Source: Prorocentrum cordatum
Taxonomy: Eukaryota > Sar > Dinophyceae > Prorocentrales > Prorocentraceae
Length of the DNA: 64,000 bases
Direction: 5' to 3'
NCBI GenBank assembly: GCA_963575745.1
Contig: CAUYUJ010021678.1
Span: 71,448 to 135,447, forward strand
Shown here: positions 42,629 through 51,480 of the stretch, one piece after another
Layout: each line of letters opens with the position of its first letter
Numbering within the stretch: position 1 is the first letter of the stretch
Notes under the pieces: model-generated
The model's input: the letters and a program-made list of their open reading frames with translations, nothing else
Told to the model about the DNA's origin: nothing
The model's database searches: none
Position numbers and translations under genes: made by a program

Positions 42629-43770
42629 ACTTGCGTGGAACCCCTCTCGGGCCCATCTTGGGGCTCTCTTGGGCCGCCTTTGGAGCCTCTTGGGGCGTCC
42701 TGGGTCTCTCGTGGGGGCTTCTTGGATCTCTCTTGGCGCCTCCTGGAGCCTCTTGGGGCCGAAAGCTCGGAATTCTACAGTGGCTTTCTCCCTCTGGGAC
42801 CCCTCTCGGGCACGCCTTGGGGCTCTCTTAGGCCATTTTGGAGTCCAATTTTGCCGTCCTGGGCGCCTCGTGAACCGTCTTGGAACTCTCTGGGGGGCCA
42901 CCTAGGCCGTCTTGGGAGCCTCTTCGGACGTGTTGGACGCGGTGAAAACCCAACAGGCGACCATGCGAAAAGTATACGTTTTCCCATAGGAATGGGACCA
43001 TTTTTGCTTCTTGGACCTCTCTTGGGGTGCCTCTCGGAACGTCTGGGGCTGATTTTGGAAGCCTTTTGGCGCCTCTTGGCGGCGTTTTGGCGCCTCCTGG
43101 GATGTGTTGGGCCGGAAGCTCGGAATTCGAGAGTGGCTTTCTCCTTCTGGGACCCCTCTCGAAATCGTCTTGGGGTTCTCTTGGGCCGTCTTGGGGCCGT
43201 CCTGAGCCGCTCGTGCGCAGCCTTGGAGCGCTCCCGGAGGCCTCCTAGGCCGTCTTGGAGGCCTCTTGGGCCGTCTTGGACGCGGTGAAAGCCCAAGATG
43301 CGAACATGCGAAAAATATACGTTTTCCCATAGGAATGGCACGATTTTTGTTTCTTGGACCTCTCTCGGGGTGCCTCTCGGAACGTCTTGGGGTGCTTTTG
43401 GGAGCCTTTTGGCGCCTCTTGGCGGCATTTTGGCGCCTCCTGGAGCCTCTTGGGCCGGAAGCTCGGAATTCGAGGTTGGTTTTCTCCGTCTGGGACCCCT
43501 CTCGAACTCGTCTTGGGGCTCTCTTGGGCCGTCTTGGGGCCGTCCTGGGCCACTCGTGCGCAGCCTTGGAGCGCTCCCGGACGCCTCGTAGACCGTCTTG
43601 GGCGCCTCTTGGGCCGTCTTGGACGCGGTGAAAGCCCAAGAGGCGAACATGCGAAAATTATACGTTTTCCCATAGAATGGCACGATTTTTGCTTCTTGGG
43701 CCTCTCTTGGGCTGCCTCTCGGAGCGTCTTGGAGGCTTCTGGGACCTTCTTGGTGTCATGACAGGCGTCT
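42629..43770. repeat. Tandem satellite with a 343-bp period
   Basis: TTGGACGCGGTGAAA starts at 42933, 43276 and 43619, giving an exact 343-bp spacing twice; an older unit precedes it. Each unit holds a core (CGTTTTCCCATAGGAATGG, then TTTTTGCTTCTTGG) and a GGAAGCTCGGAATTC block, set in GGCCGTCTTGGGGCC-type repeats. The core is related to those at 1096-1175 and 7135-7200. Confidence 0.9.
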
Positions 43771-43919
43771 TGGAAGGCATCTGGAGCCATCGGAGCGCGT
43801 TCCGAAACCGCCTGCGAACGATCTTGGACGGCGTCCGGCGGTCCGACGAGCCTCCGGGCCCCCCGGGGCCCACATTTGTGGTCGGGGTCCCGGCCCCGGG
43901 CCCCCGGACCCGGTGCGCC

Positions 43920-43920
43920 G

Positions 43921-43964
<44 letters not shown>

Positions 43965-43965
43965 C
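43920..43965. repeat. (TA)n microsatellite
   Basis: About 40 bp of TA dinucleotide. Confidence 0.97.
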
Positions 43966-44150
43966 AAAAAATCTATATCGATCTCCCGACTCTCAGGCTG
44001 TGCCGGGACTGCACCACAAACGAGGCGCGAAACAGCAGGGCGGAGGTTGCCGCCGCCGAGAGGTCGGGCGGAAGGGCATAACGTCGGCACCAGAGGAGCC
44101 TGAAAAAGTAGGGCGGGGGTGTCCGCCCTGCTTCCAACAGCTTCGGCGAA

Positions 44151-44410
44151 GTACAGTCGGACCCAGGGCAGAGGAGCATCCTTCGGGAACGCGCGACCCT
44201 CCGCCGGCCAAAACACACATAGAACATCCAGGGGTGCCCTCCCCAGGATGCGCAAGAACATCCGACGAGCAGGAAGAACACTAGAATACCCCTCCCCGAA
44301 CTGGCCTCGATCTTGTACCTCGGTCCGACGGTACGGCGGATCGGGGGTCAGGGTCCTCCCTCCCGTCCAGCCTCCCTCCCTGCCTCCTGGCCCTCAGGAC
44401 GGGCATCCGA
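44151..44410. repeat. Direct repeat, copy 2
   Basis: Same-orientation partner of 42165-42405; see that entry. Confidence 0.75.
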
Positions 44411-44479
44411 CAGCAGGCCTCGTTCTTGAAGGTCTGCAGGTCGAGGGAGCGCTCGAACTGAGCGGCGAGCCTGAGGGAT

Positions 44480-44668
44480 GAGAGGCCTGGAGGAGGAGAA
44501 GGGCCACGCAGGAGGAAGAGGAGGAGGAGGCGGAGGAGGAATCCATAGAACAGTATGATGATGAGGGGAGGAGGAGGAAGGAGAAGAGGAGGAGAGGGAA
44601 GGAGGAGGAATAGGGGGTTTAGCAGAAGGAGGGAGGAGGAGGTTCAGGAGGAGGAAGAGGAGGAGGAG
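44480..44668. repeat. (GGA)n tract running into the gap
   Basis: Interrupted GGA repeat adjoining the N-run; the repeat is the likely cause of the assembly break. Confidence 0.95.
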
Positions 44669-44768
44669 NNNNNNNNNNNNNNNNNNNNNNNNNNNNNNNN
44701 NNNNNNNNNNNNNNNNNNNNNNNNNNNNNNNNNNNNNNNNNNNNNNNNNNNNNNNNNNNNNNNNNNNN
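44669..44768. other. Assembly gap (100 N)
   Basis: Exactly 100 N, a conventional placeholder for a gap of unknown size. Confidence 0.99.
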
Positions 44769-44946
44769 CTCGAGGCAGGCTCAGCGCGGCGGCGTCGGCC
44801 CGCGCCCGCTTGGCTGGCGGACCGCCAGCGGGCGCCCAGCGGGTGGCCGACGGCGGCCAGCTGCAGGGGCGGGGGCCACGGCCCGCTGGCGCAGCAGCCG
44901 CCGCACGGCGCTGCCGTTTCGCCTCCTGGCCGAACTCGTCCTCCAT
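44769..44946 (-). CDS. Partial ORF1-like N-terminus, cut by the gap
   Basis: The ATG at 44946 opens a minus-strand frame (MEDEFGQEAKRQRRAAAAAP ... PPAKRARADAAALSLPR) with two basic nuclear-localisation-like clusters, running into the N gap. It starts about 130 bp after the 3' end of the second retrotransposon's last ORF. It could be ORF1 of another, tandem element or an unrelated gene; only about 59 residues are visible. Confidence 0.35.
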
Positions 44947-45073
44947 GACGGCGCCGCTGCGGCCGCGAGCAGCTCGAAGAAGGAAAGCGACCTTGTCGCT
45001 GAGGCTCGCATCCGCAGGCAGACCACGGGGAGGCGAGGACGGCTCCGCGCCCGTGGCGCTCCTCGCCTCCCTT

Positions 45074-45990
45074 TCACACTCCTTTCCCGCAATTTATCAC
45101 AGGGTGCGGGCAACTGTCTGACCCAGCCGAAGGACCTGGGGGTGCCGCTCCCAGCGGGACTGGCCCCCCCAGGTCTGCCGCCTCGAGGACCGAGTCGCCC
45201 AGCGCGTCCCCGATCGCGTCGTCCCGTGCGGAGCGGGCCTCCACGCAGGTGGCGTCGCCCAGCAGCTCGCACCCCATCACAGTGTCGGCGAGGGCCTTTG
45301 GCGAGAGCCGCTTCGGGATCAGCGGTTCGCACGGAGCTAGGCCGATCTCCCTCACGGATCGACCCGCAGCGCCAGCGCCTTCACGCATCTCCTCCCCGAT
45401 CGTGTCGCCCAGCTCGTGGTGACCCACCTCGTCCAGCGCACCTTCGGCCTCAGTGCCCCGCGCATGGGGGGCAGCTGACTCCTCCAGGTCTGCCGTCGCG
45501 ACCGAGTCGCTCTTCACAACAACCTCCCGCTCGATGTCGGTGGCGCGGGGCCTTGGCGAGAGCCGCTTTGGGATCAGCGGTTCGCGCGAGGTTAGGCCGA
45601 TCTCCCGCACGGATCGACCCGCGGCACCCACGCCTCCACGAACAGCATCACCCATCATGGCGTCGTCCAGCAGGTGGTGGACCACCCCGTCCAGCATGAC
45701 ATCGGCCTCCGTGTTCATCGCCAGAGGAGCGGCTGGCCCCTCCCTGACTGCTGCCTCGAAGACCGAGTCGCTCGTCACAACAACCTCCTGCTCTGCGTCG
45801 ACGGCGTGAGGCCTTGGCGAGAGCCGCTCTGGGATCAGCGGTTCGCACGAAGTTAGGCCGATCTCCCGCGCGGATCGACCCGCAGCACCCACGCCTTCAC
45901 GAAGAGCGTCTCCATCCGCGTCGTCCGTCATGTAGTGGGCCGCCTCGTCTGGCTCGCGGTAGGCCTCCGCGACCAGCGCAGGGGGGGGGG
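45074..45990 (-). CDS. Retrotransposon 2 C-terminal tail with three ~86-aa repeats
   Basis: After the 9-G run the frame ALVAEAYREPDEAAHYM continues to a stop at 45074. It contains three copies of GAAGRS-(A/V)-REIGL ... EPLIP-(E/K)-RLSP, spaced 261 and 255 bp, each followed by an acidic segment (SDSVFEAAVREG / SDSVATADLEES) and a (D/E)A-x-(R)EG lead-in. The protein pattern is kept while synonymous positions vary, consistent with past selection. The function is unknown and I recognise no such tail in other LINEs. The ORF's earlier part (46426-45991) is the shadow frame. Confidence 0.65.
45302..45900. repeat. Three tandem ~258-bp coding repeats
   Basis: The CGAGAGCCGCT(T/C)(C/T)GGGATC block starts at 45302, 45557 and 45818 on the plus strand; this is the DNA of the protein repeats described for the tail. 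Confidence 0.9.
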
Positions 45991-47787
45991 CAGGCCTCCT
46001 CGTCGCTCTGCGGCCCGCGCAGCAGCTCGTGCAGCACGGCGTCGACGAGCCAGCAGCCTCGGGCCTATCACCAGCTCGGCCTCCTTCCTCACGAACCTGC
46101 GCTGTCCGCTGACCTTCGGCCACAGGCCACGCGCCAGCCGCTGGAGGTAGTCGCGACCAGCCCGCGAGGGGCGACCCAGGCATCTGGCCCGCAGGCCTAG
46201 GCCCACCATGCGACCCGCAGCGGCCACGAAGCACCCGCAGCATACACAGAACCACACGTCCAGGCGCTCGTGGAGTCGTAGAAAATGGGAAGCATGAGGC
46301 CGACCTCCTCCGATGCGCGGGAGGCCCTCCCGCAGCATGAGTGTGGAGGGCCCATCGCGCAGCAACCCTGGACAGCGAGATGCCATCCACTGCGATCGCA
46401 CGGAACGGGGGGCCGAACACCTGCATCTCAAGCAGCTGCCTCGGCTGCCCAACGCGTGCGACGAGCCGAAGGCCTCCACTATACTGGGAGCAGGTGGGGC
46501 CTGCCGCCGTCGCCTCGCACGTCGCACCGATGGCGTGAACTCGGCCTCGGCGCCCAGCGCGTCCAAGGTGGCCCGCAGCAAGCGCCGTCTGACCACCAAC
46601 GCCATCTGCTCGGCCTGGAGCACCCGTCCTCTCTCTGTGGCAGGGAGACGGGCCAGCTCAGCGGCTTCACCTGCGAGGACGTCGGCGACCGCATTGCCCA
46701 TGATCAGCCATGGCGGGAGGCCACGCCGCGCGGCCTCGTCCATGTCCAGGTGCGAGTTCACGTGCTCCACGACGAACTCCGACCTGTCCCTCGCCAGGAA
46801 GAGCTGGCCCAGCAGGGCCCACAGGTCGCAGTCAACACCCTGCGGCCGCTGATCACGCCTGCTCCACCAGCCCATGCTGACTGCCAGGTTGTCGGAGACG
46901 TAGACCGTCGGCCCCAGGGAACCCTGCGCAGCAAGCACCAGCGCACGTAGCTCCCCGCGGTGCACGGTCTGCACGGGGCCGCTGAGGCTGCCCCAGACGG
47001 CCTTATCCAGCGTGCCGCTGAGCAGCTGGATCTTGGCCACGGCGAGCCCGACCCGTCGAAGATGTGGCACCTGCCCTTCATGTCCCCCGCTGGCGTCGCC
47101 GAAAAGGATGAGGGGGTCGAGCTCGGAGCCACGTCCAAACTCACCAGGGGCAACACCATCGGCACGATGGCCCTGCAAGAAGATCCACGAGTCGCCGTCG
47201 GGTGGGGCGCTGACCTCCGTCCATCTGGCAGGGAGGAGGCCCCTGAACCAGAAGGCGGCGTGCGCCTCATGGTCGGTGGCCGCTCGGCCGCTGAACTCGT
47301 CGCTGTCGTCATATGCTTTGCTGCCCGTATTGCACGGGCAGCTCCAGTACCTGTGGTAGGCAGTCTCCTCAGCTTCTCCACAGCGCGGGCACGTCAAGAG
47401 CTCAGAGTCACCGAAGGCCTCACTCTTTCTGGCTCGCGGCCAGGCGCCTCCGACAGCGATGGTGGCGAGCAGCTCCTCAAGCGCAGGCCCTCCAGGGAGC
47501 CGCCTGAGCCTCTGAAGGAGACTCTGCAGGGATCGCAGGTCAGCTCCTCCTTCCAAGCCAGCTCCGCACCAGTGACCTGCCGCGCGCTGCCACAGGTCCT
47601 CCTGGACTGAGGCGTCGAAGGCGTCGAGGATGGCCTGGCAGGAGCCCTCGGCGATGCTGACTGCGTCGGGAAAAGCCCACCGTTCACGAGAAACATCCTG
47701 AAGGTGTCGCTCCCAACCTCGAGGACCCACATGACACCAGCCGTACTGCAGCAGCATAGCCTGCAGGGCGGAGATGGGGCCACGCAC
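45928..47787 (-). CDS. Retrotransposon 2 CCHC knuckle and RNase H
   Basis: Residues 133-150 (CPRCGEAEETAYHRYWSC) form a C-x2-C-x8-H-x4-C knuckle. Residues about 226-380 are an RNase H domain with all four acidic catalytic residues: D231 (ILFGDASGG), E279 (VHRGELRAL), D299 (VYVSDN) and D369 (MGNAVADVLAG). A basic region with two Cys clusters (CLRCRC; WFCVCCGCF) follows. RNase H would remove the RNA strand after first-strand synthesis. The frame is lost at a 9-G run (45982-45990), so the final ~17 residues are out of frame. Confidence 0.85.
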   Translation of the reverse strand: MRGPISALQAMLLQYGWCHVGPRGWERHLQDVSRERWAFPDAVSIAEGSCQAILDAFDASVQEDLWQRAAGHWCGAGLEGGADLRSLQSLLQRLRRLPGGPALEELLATIAVGGAWPRARKSEAFGDSELLTCPRCGEAEETAYHRYWSCPCNTGSKAYDDSDEFSGRAATDHEAHAAFWFRGLLPARWTEVSAPPDGDSWIFLQGHRADGVAPGEFGRGSELDPLILFGDASGGHEGQVPHLRRVGLAVAKIQLLSGTLDKAVWGSLSGPVQTVHRGELRALVLAAQGSLGPTVYVSDNLAVSMGWWSRRDQRPQGVDCDLWALLGQLFLARDRSEFVVEHVNSHLDMDEAARRGLPPWLIMGNAVADVLAGEAAELARLPATERGRVLQAEQMALVVRRRLLRATLDALGAEAEFTPSVRRARRRRQAPPAPSIVEAFGSSHALGSRGSCLRCRCSAPRSVRSQWMASRCPGLLRDGPSTLMLREGLPRIGGGRPHASHFLRLHERLDVWFCVCCGCFVAAAGRMVGLGLRARCLGRPSRAGRDYLQRLARGLWPKVSGQRRFVRKEAELVIGPRLLARRRRAARAAARAAERRGGLPPPLRWSRRPTASQTRRPTT

Positions 47788-48881
47788 CAGCCTCGACCTC
47801 TCCTCGGGGGGGGGGGGGCTTCGCGCAGCCTGGCATGGATGGGGATCCAGGCGCGCTCAACCCGCTGACGTACCTCCTGGCTGCCTCTCCACACCTCGAA
47901 CCAGTTCTTGAGGAACGCCCGAGGGAGGCGCCGTGCAGGGTCCAGGGCTCCCGCGCGGAGGGCCAGCTGCGTGGTGAGGCACCTCCCGCGCTTGACGGCG
48001 CCTGTGACTGACGCCAGCCGCCTTCGCAGCTCGGCAAGCCTGCTGCCGAAGGCGCCGAAGATCTCGAGGCCGTAGTTCGCTGCCGTCTGGGGGCAGACCT
48101 TCTCGACGAACCCACACTTCAGGTATTGCCTCGATGCCTTGGCCATGCCTCGGAGCCGCTTGCTCGCCTGCCTCGTCTTGCCGAAGCGCTTCGAGATCGT
48201 GGAGCGCACAGGCCGTCTGCCCGCCGCAAGGTCAACCCCGAGGCATGTGCCGAAGGAAGAAGCCTGGACGGTGAACCCGTGCGGCTTGACGATCTTCGCG
48301 ACCCTGCGGGCGTCCTCCAGCTGCGAGCACACCACAACACTCTTGGGGGAGAGCGCAAAGCCCTCCTGCTGCACGCCCTGCCCGAAGTCGCGGATGCCCT
48401 GCGAGACGGCAGCGACTACAGCGGGACGAGAGCCCACCGCGGAGAGGGAGAGGTCGTCTACCCAGATCCGCGACGGCAGGAGCTGAGGCATCCCCTGTGG
48501 GGCCCCTGTGGCGAGCCGCTCCATGGCGAAGTACGTCATGCACCTGCCGAAGCGCGTGCCCGATCGCACTCCCTGGACAACCGACTGTGAGGGGATCACG
48601 AGCCTCGAAGCCAAGCCGTCCTGCAGCAGGACGCGCCCCGCCATGCACTGCTGCAGCTCCAGGGCCAGGACGGCGGGCGGGAAGCCGCACCGAAGAGCGG
48701 CCCGAACCAGCCCCGCCCACGGCATGCTGTCATAGAACTTCTGAATGTCCACCAGGCCGTGCGCGTAAGAGACGCCCATGGCCGCGTAGGACTCCTCGCA
48801 CACGGCCCTCGCGAAGGCCTCCCGCAGCGAGGAGTGCCAGCCACTGCCGCGTCCCACGCTGGGGCCGTGCGGCGCGACCAC
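47394..48881 (-). CDS. Retrotransposon 2 RT core
   Basis: From the ORF's first codon, motif A is GLVDIQKFYDSM (D45), motif B is VVQGVRSGTRFGR (G104), and motif C is SRIWVDDLSL (D142, D143); all are intact. Thumb-like sequence follows (RRLASVTGAVKRGRCLTTQL). The product would copy the element's RNA at the nicked target. True coding starts after the break at about 48850 and leaves this frame at the 13-G run (47806-47818), so the ORF's last ~130 residues are out of frame. Confidence 0.8.
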   Translation of the reverse strand: MVAPHGPSVGRGSGWHSSLREAFARAVCEESYAAMGVSYAHGLVDIQKFYDSMPWAGLVRAALRCGFPPAVLALELQQCMAGRVLLQDGLASRLVIPSQSVVQGVRSGTRFGRCMTYFAMERLATGAPQGMPQLLPSRIWVDDLSLSAVGSRPAVVAAVSQGIRDFGQGVQQEGFALSPKSVVVCSQLEDARRVAKIVKPHGFTVQASSFGTCLGVDLAAGRRPVRSTISKRFGKTRQASKRLRGMAKASRQYLKCGFVEKVCPQTAANYGLEIFGAFGSRLAELRRRLASVTGAVKRGRCLTTQLALRAGALDPARRLPRAFLKNWFEVWRGSQEVRQRVERAWIPIHARLREAPPPPRRGRGWCVAPSPPCRLCCCSTAGVMWVLEVGSDTFRMFLVNGGLFPTQSASPRAPARPSSTPSTPQSRRTCGSARQVTGAELAWKEELTCDPCRVSFRGSGGSLEGLRLRSCSPPSLSEAPGREPERVRPSVTLSS

Positions 48882-50148
48882 TCCCGCATGGCGTCCTCCC
48901 TGGCCATGCTCCAGCAGCGCGTGGCCATGCTGAGGACGCCGATGATGCGCTCGCCCCCGCCCTTCTTCTCCAGGACATGGCCGAGCACGAGGCGGAGCTG
49001 CTCTGGCCGCGTGGCCGCCCGCTCGGCGGCGGTGTAGAGGTCCGCCAGCTCCTGCAGCGCCGCGTCAGGGAGCCTGGCCAGGTCGCCCACCGAGAACTGG
49101 TCGATGCCCTTGCCCGTCTTGGGCCGCATGCGCAGGAGGGCCCGACGGATGTCAGCCACCGTGATGGGCTCCATCTCCTCGCACTGCACCAGCTCGCGAA
49201 GCTCGCCGAAGAGCGCCTGCAGGTCGCTGGGGTCGTAGGGACGCGGAGCCCACAACCCACTCCACGCATCAGCCTTGGCGTCGAGGATGCCACGCGGGTG
49301 CACGAGGATGCGGCTGCCGACCAGCACCTCATCCGCTGCTGACTGTCGCTCTCTCAGCGAGCGAAACACCAGAGGAGTGGCCTCCTCGGCGCTAATCCAC
49401 TGACGGAACTCGCGCAGGGAGGCCTGGACAGCGACCCTCCGAGCACGCACTGCCGCCTCCTGAGCCGCCTCCTCCAGCGCTGTCAGGCCCTCATCAAAAA
49501 TGGTGTGCACGTCCTCCAGGCTAGCGACCAGAGCGCTGAACCTGGGAGACCTTCCAGCGCGAGGAGGGGAGGCTCGTTGACCTCCATCTGCTGCATGCTG
49601 GTGCCGAGGTTGCCCGATGGGGCGCCCGCCGTTCCTGATCCGATGATAGCACTTCTTGGCCTGCGCGGGGACATGCTGGCTCAGCTCGCGCCCTGCTGCA
49701 CGCAGGAGCAACCTGTCCTCGACTGCCTTCTTGCTGCGACGACGGAGCTTGCCAAGCCGACCGAAGAGCGCTGCCACTGAGGCCCACCACCTCGCTGCCG
49801 CCCCGCGCAGGGGCTCCTTCCACGCCGCGGAGCTCGCGCCCTGCATGGCGGGGGCGTCCACCAGCTGAGCCCTCTTGCTGCGTGAGACGCTGCCTGCATA
49901 CCGCTGGCCATGCTGGCGGCAGATGGCGCGCTCTACGTGGGCTGCCCACTCGGCGTACTGAGCGCTGAGCTGCACCAGGAGGGGGCCGCCGACCAGGAGG
50001 GCTGCCGTCTCATCCTGCCCCAGAGGCTCGGGGGCGGCCTTGCGGGGGCCAGCGACCGTGTCGAACCAGACCGCGTCCTCCAGTTGCCACTGGTACTGCT
50101 CCCCGCTGCCGTCGCGATCATGGGGCAGTGGGGCGCGGGGAGTGGCCG
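48596..50148 (-). CDS. Retrotransposon 2 RT N-terminal region
   Basis: After the 50149-50160 C-run, the frame with ALLVGGPLLVQLSAQYAEWA and the 459-residue ORF (first Met 49975) continues. It includes KKCYHRIRNG and a PRPYDPSDLQALFGELRELV segment, then TVADIRRALLRMRPKTGKGI followed by DQFSVGD, the conserved K-x-x-G-x-D motif preceding RT motif A. Between about 49545 and 49615 an alternative frame (GTSMQQMEVNEPPLLALEGL) reads better, suggesting two compensating indels. The frame is lost again at about 48850; sequence beyond that in this frame is not the RT core. Confidence 0.75.
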
Positions 50149-51480
50149 CCCCCCCCCCCCGCGCTCCTCCTGAGGGCGCAGGGAGTGGACGTCCTCCCCC
50201 CCCTCCTGGCGACGGCTGCGGGGAGGCAGGGCGGCCGCGCCCACAGGGGGCCCCTCGGGCGGGTCGCTCTCGAAATCCCCGAACTGCTCTGCGGCGAGGT
50301 CCTCGAAGGGATCGACGTCCATGTCGTCAAGCCTCGCCCGAACGCGGCCTGAGGGGGCCGCGAGGGAGGCCTGGCCGAACTCGGGGACATCCCAGCCGTC
50401 GCTCTCACTGCGCTCGTCGGAGGTGTCCGAGCCCGCTGAGCCCGTGCCGGTGGACGCCTCCTCTACCGCTCTGGCCTGCACGTGGATGCCGTAGAGCTGC
50501 TCGTGTAGGTCCAGCTCCTTCTCCTTGGCGAGGGCGCGGCGGTCAGCTTCCTCTCCCGACCGACCTCTCCGCGTGCTGGTCCTCTCCTTCCTCGGGCGCG
50601 AGGCCTGCGGCAAGCTCTTGGCGAGCGCCAGTCGACGGCCCTGAAGCACCTCATGGCCTGCCCGAAACTCCACCACGAGGCCGCAGTGGGTCTTCCAGGG
50701 CACGGCCGCTGTGGCCCACATGCCCGCCAGCAACGGCGCGCGCGAGGCCGAGCACAATCCATAATCAATGTGTGAGCCCTCCTTACCTGCGTCGCAGGTG
50801 GTGGCTACCTTAGCCTGCACCACTTGGGCTCCGACTCGCTGTAGGAAGCCTGCACCTCGCAAGGTCTCGCTCTGCATGTTGAAGTCGCCGATGACCAGCC
50901 ACGGGATGCGTATGGCCTGGAGGAGCCCTCCCAACTTGGCGAAGCGACGAACGTTACTTCCTCTCCAGCCCGTGCCACTCACGCCGTAGAAGGTCACCAC
51001 CACCAGCGAGCCCCCGCCCTTGAGGTGCAGCACACTGGCCTGGAAACCGTCGGCGGCAGTGGCCCCAGGCGCAGCAAGACCCACGTCCGTGCTGCCCTCA
51101 AGCGTGTGCGCGAACTGACCGCGCTTGCACAACAACCACTCGCCGCCTTCACACCCCGCGACAGTGGATCCTTCCAAGAGGCCCTTCCTGGAGGGCCTCG
51201 CATGATTGGCCAAGATCTTGAGGTCGAGCTTCTTGGCTGCAACACGCCACTTCTTAAAGTGGCTCCCCTGCACGTGTGTCTCGACGAAACAGAACGTGTT
51301 GAACCGCTCGATCGACTCCTCCACAAATCCCCACGCCAGTGGTCCCATCTCCGTGACATTCGCAAAGAATAAGCGATGGCCCCCACTGCAGACAAAATTG
51401 GAGTCGATCTCCTCGACACCACCCTCGAGACTCGTGCCGGCGCGGGCCGAGCCAGCATGGGCTGGGCCCGCGGCCCCCCG
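49933..51480 (-). CDS. Retrotransposon 2 APE endonuclease, in frame after the ORF1 TGA
   Basis: The open frame resumes at the codon after ORF1's TGA (51480). The endonuclease signature starts before the first ATG: FANVTEMGPLAW contains the conserved N motif, and its Met (51348) is the first in the frame. From that Met, E23 (CFVETHV), D155 and N157 (VIGDFNMQ), D195 (SHIDYGL) and H221 (KTHCGLVVEF) mark an APE domain with its catalytic residues kept. A basic and acidic linker follows. The frame is lost at a run of 12 C (50149-50160, plus strand); the last residues before the stop at 49933 are out-of-frame sequence. The ATG at 51348 would truncate the domain, so translation probably comes from upstream. 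Confidence 0.8.
   Translation of the reverse strand, partial: RGAAGPAHAGSARAGTSLEGGVEEIDSNFVCSGGHRLFFANVTEMGPLAWGFVEESIERFNTFCFVETHVQGSHFKKWRVAAKKLDLKILANHARPSRKGLLEGSTVAGCEGGEWLLCKRGQFAHTLEGSTDVGLAAPGATAADGFQASVLHLKGGGSLVVVTFYGVSGTGWRGSNVRRFAKLGGLLQAIRIPWLVIGDFNMQSETLRGAGFLQRVGAQVVQAKVATTCDAGKEGSHIDYGLCSASRAPLLAGMWATAAVPWKTHCGLVVEFRAGHEVLQGRRLALAKSLPQASRPRKERTSTRRGRSGEEADRRALAKEKELDLHEQLYGIHVQARAVEEASTGTGSAGSDTSDERSESDGWDVPEFGQASLAAPSGRVRARLDDMDVDPFEDLAAEQFGDFESDPPEGPPVGAAALPPRSRRQEGGEDVHSLRPQEERGGGGRPLPAPHCPMIATAAGSSTSGNWRTRSGSTRSLAPARPPPSLWGRMRRQPSWSAAPSWCSSALSTPSGQPT

Noticed and set aside
46285-47610. Plus-strand open frames opposite the RNase H region
   Set aside because: They are antisense shadows of the well-supported minus-strand coding sequence.
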